NCBI GenBank assembly: GCA_006503475.1
Contig: RSEH01000333.1
Span: forward strand, 1-43,996
Length of the DNA: 43,996 nucleotides
Source of the DNA: Stentor roeselii
Lineage: Eukaryota > Ciliophora > Heterotrichea > Heterotrichida > Stentoridae
Direction of reading: 5' to 3'
The notes beneath the pieces are model-generated. The model had not been told where the DNA came from. It was given only the letters and a program-made list of their open reading frames with translations, and ran no database searches. This document shows positions 38,601 to 43,996 of the stretch, piece by piece (position 1 is the stretch's first letter; every line of letters begins with the position of its first letter). The translations under genes and the position numbers were made by a program.

Positions 38601-41600
38601 CAAGAAGTGCAGAAAGTTTCATTTAAACAACTAGTACAGTTAATATTGCAAGCAGCACAAGAATTAACTAGGGTAAAATCTGATGATATAGGGTAAAATC
38701 CTGTCATGCAAATGCAACCAGATGTTAAATCTGGCTGAGAATTCAATGTTTTACATGATAAACATTTTAAAGCGTTGATGCATGTTTTGCAGTGACTGTG
38801 GCAAGGAAGGCAAGTGAAAGTTGTTGAACTTGTTGGGTTTTGGTAATACCCAGCGGAACATTGACAAACTCCTGATGATGAAATGAAGGAGTTGATATCG
38901 AAACAAGAGAGACAAGGATTGGAAGAGTCGCAAGATGAGCAGCCGATTCCACATTGGAAACATGATGTACTAGAAGTCAGAGGAGATACCCCACCATACC
39001 CCGTAGGACAAATGCATTGACCATTCGATAAAATCGCGTAGATGGCTTTACAAGAGTCACAGGATCCTAATGATCTGCATGTGGCACATTCAGATGAACA
39101 AGCGACGCATGTATAAATTCCATTTAAGCCATTATTCCGATAATAACCAGAGTTGCAAACACAACCTGAAGAAGGTGAAGGACTCGAGTTGCTGTCGATG
39201 CATGTCAAACAAATAGCGAAGTCATTACAAGTGAGACAGTCTGTATTACATAGACTGCAAGCATTTGTAGTTGATAATGATGAACTAGCAAAATAACCTT
39301 GAACACAAGTGCATCTACCATATGAGTCGATAAATGTATTTGCTGCTATACATTGAGTGCAACTTTGTGAGTCTGAGCATGATAAACATTCATTTAAACA
39401 GCCACTACAAATGGTTGATGTAAAACTCAAAGGACCAGTAGCAAAAGTAAGTGAAGGGCACTGACAGCCAGTATTTAGAGGAACAGCGGTAGTAACCAAG
39501 CATTTGTCACAAATTAAAGAAGAGCTGCATGTAAGACAATCAGATGAACAAGCTACACACAAGTAGTCCCCATTGGTGTCTACCGATCGATAATACCCTG
39601 AGTCACAAAAGCACCCTGATGAACTATCAGGACTAGAAAAACTTGCCTTGCAGGTCAAGCAAAGAGAGGCCTCGGAGCAAGTCTTGCAGTCAGGGTGACA
39701 AGAGGTGCAAGCCGAAGATAGAGACATTGAGGATGACTGGTAAAATCCTGCAAGACATTTACAGACTCCGCTATTGTCTGTTATTGAATTCAGTGCAGTG
39801 CATTGGGTGCATGATATAGTGTTGGTGCATGAAAGGCAGGAGGAATCACAAGGGCTGCAGGTCGTTGATAAGGAATTCATCGGACCTCCGGGGAAGAAAC
39901 CTTGAGGGCACTCACACTTCACCCCATTAAAACTAGCCCCTAAAACCTTGCACGTAGAACACGAAGTCCCAGAAGAGCACAATTTACAATCCTCCCTACA
40001 AGCCAAGCACGAATAATCATTTCCAGAAACACTCTTATAATACCCATCAATACAATCACATCCAGAACTCGGAGAAACAACAGAAAGTGTATTTTTACAA
40101 CTAAGACACAATCCAAGTTGATCACAAGTTTTACAATCCGAAGAGCAAGCTTCACAAGAATACATTTCAGATCCATCAATTCTAAAAAAGCCTTCATCAC
40201 AGTAACATCCTGAGTCACTTCTAGGAGTTGAATTCAATGAAAGACAAGTAATGCAGATGTCAGGGTCAGAGCATGTGGAACAATCGAGATGACACTGAGA
40301 ACAAGCGGTGGGCACGTTCATGACATCAGTTTGATAAAACCCTGGACTACAGACACAGATTGAGCCAGTGTCAGGCATCGAGTTACTCGCCAAGCACTTT
40401 ACACAAGACTCTCCGTCAAGGCAAGTAGAGCAAAAACTAAGACAAGTTAAGCAGATAGTAGAAGTTGTATCTAAAGGGCCTGAAGGGTAAAACCCGTCAC
40501 TACAGCCACAGCCGACTGTAAGAGGAACGGCGCCATTCACTATACAAGTTTCACAAGATGATGCATCGAGGCAAGTACTGCAATGTGAATGGCAGATCTG
40601 ACAAGAATTCACATCAGACATTTTAGGAATTAATGCGTAGTAACCATTCAAACAAGAACAACCTCCCAAGGAATTCACTTTTGAATTAGTAGAAATGCAA
40701 GTGATGCAAGAACTAGAAGTGCAAGTCAGACATTGACTGTCACAAGCCACGCAAGTTCCGCCTTGGCTTAAAATTCCACTTTCAAAAAAGCCTTCTTTAC
40801 AAGCACATCCATTATCTCCAGGTTGTGCATGAATATCTACACAAGTTAAACAAGTCACTCCATTTGCACAGGTCAGGCAGTCCTGACGACACTTAAGACA
40901 AGCAGGGCCACTAGTGTAATAATTAGACTGGGTGCAAAGACAAGTGCTTCCAACAAGCGAAGTGCCTGGTAAACAGTCACAGATTAACTGGGATGATGAA
41001 AGAACGCACATTGACGGAGAGCAACTGCAATCGAGACAAATGGTTCCAATGCACACTCCAGATGAACAGTACTGTGAACAAGCACCTGAGGAGGAAGAGT
41101 AAGGGTCTGTTTGATATGAAGTGCAACCTGTCATCGCCAAGACAGGGTCGACTATTGATGGATTGCATTCGTTGCAACCAGAGTAAAAACAAGCAGTTGA
41201 TGAGGACTGATGGATAAAGTTATCGAAAAGTGAAACTGTGTAAACGTGGTGATAGTACCATATAAATCCAACTGTGCCGAAGAATGAACCGGCCGAACCG
41301 ATGCTGCTTTGTTCTACTGAGGTCTCGATGTAGGGAGATGGGAGAGATAAAGTGGATAATGGAGAGTTGTTTGTAAAGATTTTTACTTGGTTTACGTCGA
41401 TTATTATTCCGAATAGAAGCCAGGACGCTGAGTGGCAATTACGAGGATTTATTGTAAATACGTTGGTCCAGGCACCTGCAGAGTTTGCACCTGATACTGA
41501 TACATAAAATTTCTTCGAATAGCCAAAGTGATCAGCATAGATATAACCTCCTGCATTACTCTTTCTAATAAAAATGATCCCATCTGAACTTGGAGTAACC

Positions 41601-41878
41601 AAATACCATATTGCAGCAGAAAAAGCTCCAGAAATAAGAGTTGTCTCTGATGAAATATCATTTGGGTAGACTCTTATCCCTGCTGAATGATGTGGGATGT
41701 AGGCGCCTCTGTCAGTAGGCACTATATCTAAGCTGTCAATGCTTGAACTCGACCCACTCACTGCAACTCTACTAGAAGAGTACAGCTTATCTCGAAAGAC
41801 CTGCCCGAAAGAATTCCCGAAATGATAAAAAACTTGACCTGAGGAGAGAATGACTAAAAACGCGACCCAAATTAACAT
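35639..41878 (-). CDS. Giant Cys-rich/LamG multi-TM surface protein B
   Basis: Minus-strand exons are 41878-35996 and 35980-35639, giving 2,074 aa. A signal peptide (MLIWVAFLVILSSG) precedes an N-terminal LamG-like module (to about residue 230). About 20 Cys-rich modules of ~48-50 aa follow (residues about 234-1227), each with CxxCxxxCxTC, GCxC and G(F/Y)(Y/F) positions. A second LamG-like module lies at about 1237-1427, then more Cys-rich units, a beta-rich linker, and about seven TM helices from about residue 1790. Expansion of the Cys-rich stalk distinguishes it from its tandem paralog (protein A), which has more LamG units. Surface receptor or cell-coat function is inferred. Confidence 0.88.
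35981..35995 (-). other. 15-nt spliceosomal intron
   Basis: GTATGGAGTAAGTAG (minus strand), with A at position 10. Splicing joins MFSFS to IPLYIVTV within a TM region. The intron carries an in-frame TAG. Confidence 0.92.
38640..40560 (-). repeat. Higher-order Cys-rich repeat, period ~450 bp (three modules A-B-C)
   Basis: Within protein B, three module types recur in fixed order. Type A has GYYRS and ACSSDC, type B has GP and ST.C..C, type C has a DSxGxCxC start and GFYQ. Matching A, B and C modules are spaced about 445-450 bp, with one extra A-like copy near 40040. See the matching finding. Confidence 0.8.
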
Positions 41879-42626
41879 TATAAGGCACCAATGGTGATGA
41901 TACTGTTCAATGGTTAGATATAGACTTTAAAGATTAGAAGAGTTTATTAAGCTTAGGGTTGGATAATTATTGTAAGATGGCCGAGGTTGAAAAGCATTTT
42001 CGAGTTGATATTAGAATTTATATAAATTGTTCTGATCATAGAATAAGAAAGCTTGTAATAGAATTTTTTTTCTGGTAAGAAAGAATCAAATAAGAGTATT
42101 TTGAAGGTTTTCAACATCTGATTGATTTTTCAAGAGTTTTACAAATTTTTAAATTAATTGGGTATATAAGATAAGTATATTTGTGAAGGTAAATTTTTAT
42201 ATTATCAAATTATCAAAGCAAGAAGCCTAACGCTCAAGTGAGGTTCTTTTGACTTGAAAGAAAATAAAATGGAAATGGTTTAGTTGATATGAGATAAATA
42301 GATAGTTGCTTCCTAATTTTAATCGAAATAGACTTAAATTTATTGATTTTTGTTAAATCTTTATCATTTTCGAGCCATGATGTCTGGCCAGATTTTCTTC
42401 TTTAAATTGCTTTTCGATATTTAATAAATTAAAGACCTTATCTTAGACTTACTTAACATAAGTACATTGTTTGAGTACTATTCAAACTTAGAACCACCCT
42501 TGATGTGAAACTCCAAATACCAAGAATTACTTTGAATTTGAAAATAATTCCTGAAGTTATTGAAATAAATAAATAGAGAATGGATTATTTTTAAGCAGAT
42601 CAAAGCATGATCTACATTCTCAATAA
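41879..42626. other. AT-rich spacer upstream of surface protein B
   Basis: Likely promoter of the giant protein B at its right end, plus sequence without recognised genes or repeats. Confidence 0.45.
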
Positions 42627-42812
42627 TTAGTCTCTGATTCTATTTAAACTATGAACAGAAACTATATTAGGTGATAGCGAAAATCCTCCATTCTCACCAA
42701 CATGATCAATCTCTAAAAAAATCAAATGATTCCCTAAGTCAAATCCTTAAATAAAAATATCTTCTATTTTCAAGAATTTCATAAAATCAATATATTGATA
42801 CATAATTATCAT
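42627..42812 (-). pseudogene. Possible decayed or short coding remnant with in-frame TAA
   Basis: A 62-codon minus frame from ATG 42812 to TAA 42627-42629 carries one TAA at 42747-42749. After that stop the translation looks protein-like (GFDLGNHLIFLEIDHVGENGGF, then SPNIVSVHSLN). No 15-16-nt intron removes the TAA. It may be a remnant, an unrecognised exon, or chance. I recognise no family. Confidence 0.25.
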
Positions 42813-42860
42813 CTAAACTACCTAAAGTCCTTCAATTCATAAAAAAAATTCATCATCAAA

Positions 42861-43733
42861 TCATCTCAACTTTCTCGTCAACACAGCCAAAGCCGACCAA
42901 ATGATAAACCCAAGCCAAATCCCTGAATGACAGACCCAAATTTTCAACCATTGCCTTAATATCTCTCACCAAAAAACCTTGCATTGTCGTGATTTTGTCA
43001 GTGCTATAATTGCATAAGTCACCTGAATACTCTTTACACACATAAATATCAAATAAAATAAAGAAAACAGAAAGAGTATCAAGTTATATCGATGTCTTGA
43101 TTCAAAAGGTTCCTGTACAACTTGATCCTCGAAATTTTGATTGAGACTTTCATCGGGTTCATTATTTATATTTCCCTCATTCAGAGGTAAAGCAGCGTCT
43201 TTATATGAATTACTCTGAGGAATTCTAGGAATCTGCTGAGAACTATTCGAGTTTGGAGCGTATCCGTTCGCCTCGATTCTCTTCATCTCATCTAGTCGGT
43301 CTTGCTGATTGAAAAAAGTCTTTTCGCTCACATTTTCCCCGAATTTTCGCCTTAAGTCGTTGATATCGGCTTCGGCTTCTGTGTCTAATCTGAAGAAATT
43401 AATGGAAAATGGAATTTCCCAACGACAGGTAGGACAACTTTTTCTTCTTTCATATTGTTCAATTAGACAGACCGAGCAAAATAAATGAGAACAAGGAAGT
43501 CTTATTGGGTCTTTACAGAGCTCTATGCAGATCGGACATTCTAAACTTTTGTATTTCTCGAGATTTGCTTTTCGGAATTCATGATTTTCTAGTTGAGATA
43601 AGTTTTTATGGATTTCTGTCAGTTCTTCTGAGATCTCTGCGGAACATACTGGGCAGATTTTGAGGAGTTGAGAGATTTCTGAGGTTTGAGTGACTTTTAG
43701 CTCATGAGAGCATCGCAATATAAATAGACTCAT
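42861..43733 (-). CDS. RING-HC E3 ubiquitin ligase with two C-terminal TM helices
   Basis: Minus-strand exons are 43733-43038, 43022-42970 and 42954-42861, giving 280 aa. The start has a Cys/His cluster (CSHEL, CPVC). The RING follows at about 66-100: CPIC, CKDPIRLPCSHLFCSVCL, CPTC. Splicing two 15-nt introns yields the continuous helix LILFLFSLFYLIFMCVTYAIIAL and a second helix GIWLGFIIWSALAVL. Retaining them would insert VKSIQ in the first helix and end the protein before the second. It resembles membrane RING ligases that act in ER or endosomal protein turnover, though substrates are unknown. Confidence is high for the RING and moderate for the exact C-terminus. Confidence 0.85.
42955..42969 (-). 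other. 15-nt intron with GTG 5' end
   Basis: GTGAGAGATATTAAG (minus strand), A at position 10. Splicing removes a TGA, keeps the frame and yields KVFWQWLKIWVC and a second TM helix. The 5' end is GTG, not the GTA seen in the other introns here. Confidence 0.65.
43023..43037 (-). other. 15-nt intron without in-frame stop
   Basis: GTAAAGAGTATTCAG (minus strand), phase 0, with A at position 10. Retained, it reads VKSIQ; removed, it gives an uninterrupted membrane helix. Length and signals match the other introns. Confidence 0.78.
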
Positions 43734-43872
43734 TGGGTTTATTAAGAACTTGTTTATATTTAGGATAATTAATTCGTATTTTAGGATTTTTAAAAGGTTT
43801 TATTCGAAGAAACTTAAAAATTTTGTTGATTTGGTTTTTCTTGGCTTTGGTTTTTTCTGTTTGCTTGTGTTT

Positions 43873-43995
43873 TTATGGAGTGAATATTACTAGCAGCTTA
43901 GAATACTCTTCTATGGAGTACTTTGGCGTCTGAGAAACTTCGGACGCTTTTTTCCAGCTTTTTTCATCTCCAGGCATTTCAGGATGTTGATGGCA
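43873..43995 (-). CDS. C-terminal tail of an unknown protein (5' partial at window end)
   Basis: A minus-strand frame stays open from the window edge to TAA at 43873-43875. It gives 40 residues starting CHQHPEMPGDEKSW and ending YSKLLVIFTP. Codon use is coding-like and richer in G+C than the flanking 140-bp spacer. The rest of the gene lies outside, so no family is named. Confidence 0.5.
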   Translation of the reverse strand, partial: CHQHPEMPGDEKSWKKASEVSQTPKYSIEEYSKLLVIFTP

Positions 43996-43996
43996 C

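Noticed and set aside
42856-43041. A 61-codon frame ending in VGFGCVDEKVEMI
   Set aside because: It begins with GTG, its frame disagrees with the RING protein, and the two 15-nt introns yield a better continuation with two TM helices. A 17-nt intron would be needed to enter it.
1-43996. tRNA, rRNA, CRISPR array, insertion sequence
   Set aside because: No cloverleaf with a GTTCRA arm, no conserved rRNA words, no regular spacer-repeat array and no transposase-like frame were found by eye.
1-43996. Reassigned stop codons as in other ciliates
   Set aside because: TGA, TAA and TAG all end well-formed frames (TGA at the BTB gene, TAG at 8967, TAA at the TMEM216-like gene), and no long frame continues through any of them once introns are removed.

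Overview
The window looks like macronuclear DNA of a heterotrich ciliate close to Stentor. It is AT-rich, genes are packed tightly on both strands, and TAA, TAG and TGA all end reading frames (no stop is reassigned as a sense codon). Several split reading frames are restored exactly by removing 15-nt GT...AG introns with an A at intron position 10. An internal minisatellite also carries the TGTTAGGG/CCCTAACA telomere unit known from heterotrichs. I infer the taxon from these traits; I did not run a database search.

Left part (1-14,030). This holds the 3' end of an ABC transporter gene, a BTB/discoidin-like protein head to head with a TMEM216/TMEM17-family transition-zone protein, and a pseudokinase-LRR protein head to head with a large membrane protein that has a Lys/Asp-rich repeat tail. 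The tail gene's stop codon overlaps the stop of a convergent basic protein. A 52-codon small gene follows, and then a tightly packed minus-strand run: zinc alcohol dehydrogenase, PWWP/TFIIS-like protein, and zinc-finger/kelch protein.

Middle part (14,030-23,000). A GBP/atlastin-like coiled-coil GTPase is interrupted at AAA-TAA by a +1 frame change. It is followed by a LITAF-domain protein, an 81-bp minisatellite with telomere-like words, eIF3g, a low-complexity repeat, and two tandem calcium-dependent protein kinases, both with candidate myristoylation starts.

Right part (23,150-43,996). A 1,890-aa protein joins a very long WD40 array to ankyrin-like and TRP-like ion-channel regions. Two giant tandem paralogs follow (1,809 and 2,074 aa). 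They combine signal peptides, LamG-like modules, Cys-rich repeats and a shared multi-TM C-terminus. The window ends with a membrane RING E3 ligase whose C-terminus needs two 15-nt introns, and the C-terminal tail of another minus-strand gene.

Themes. Most genes suggest calcium, membrane or cilium-surface signalling: CDPKs, a WD40-channel, large surface receptors, a ciliary gate protein and a pseudokinase-LRR protein. The strongest candidates for something undescribed are the WD40-ankyrin-TRP fusion, the tandem LamG/Cys-rich multi-TM receptors with their three-module super-repeat, and the telomere-word minisatellite.
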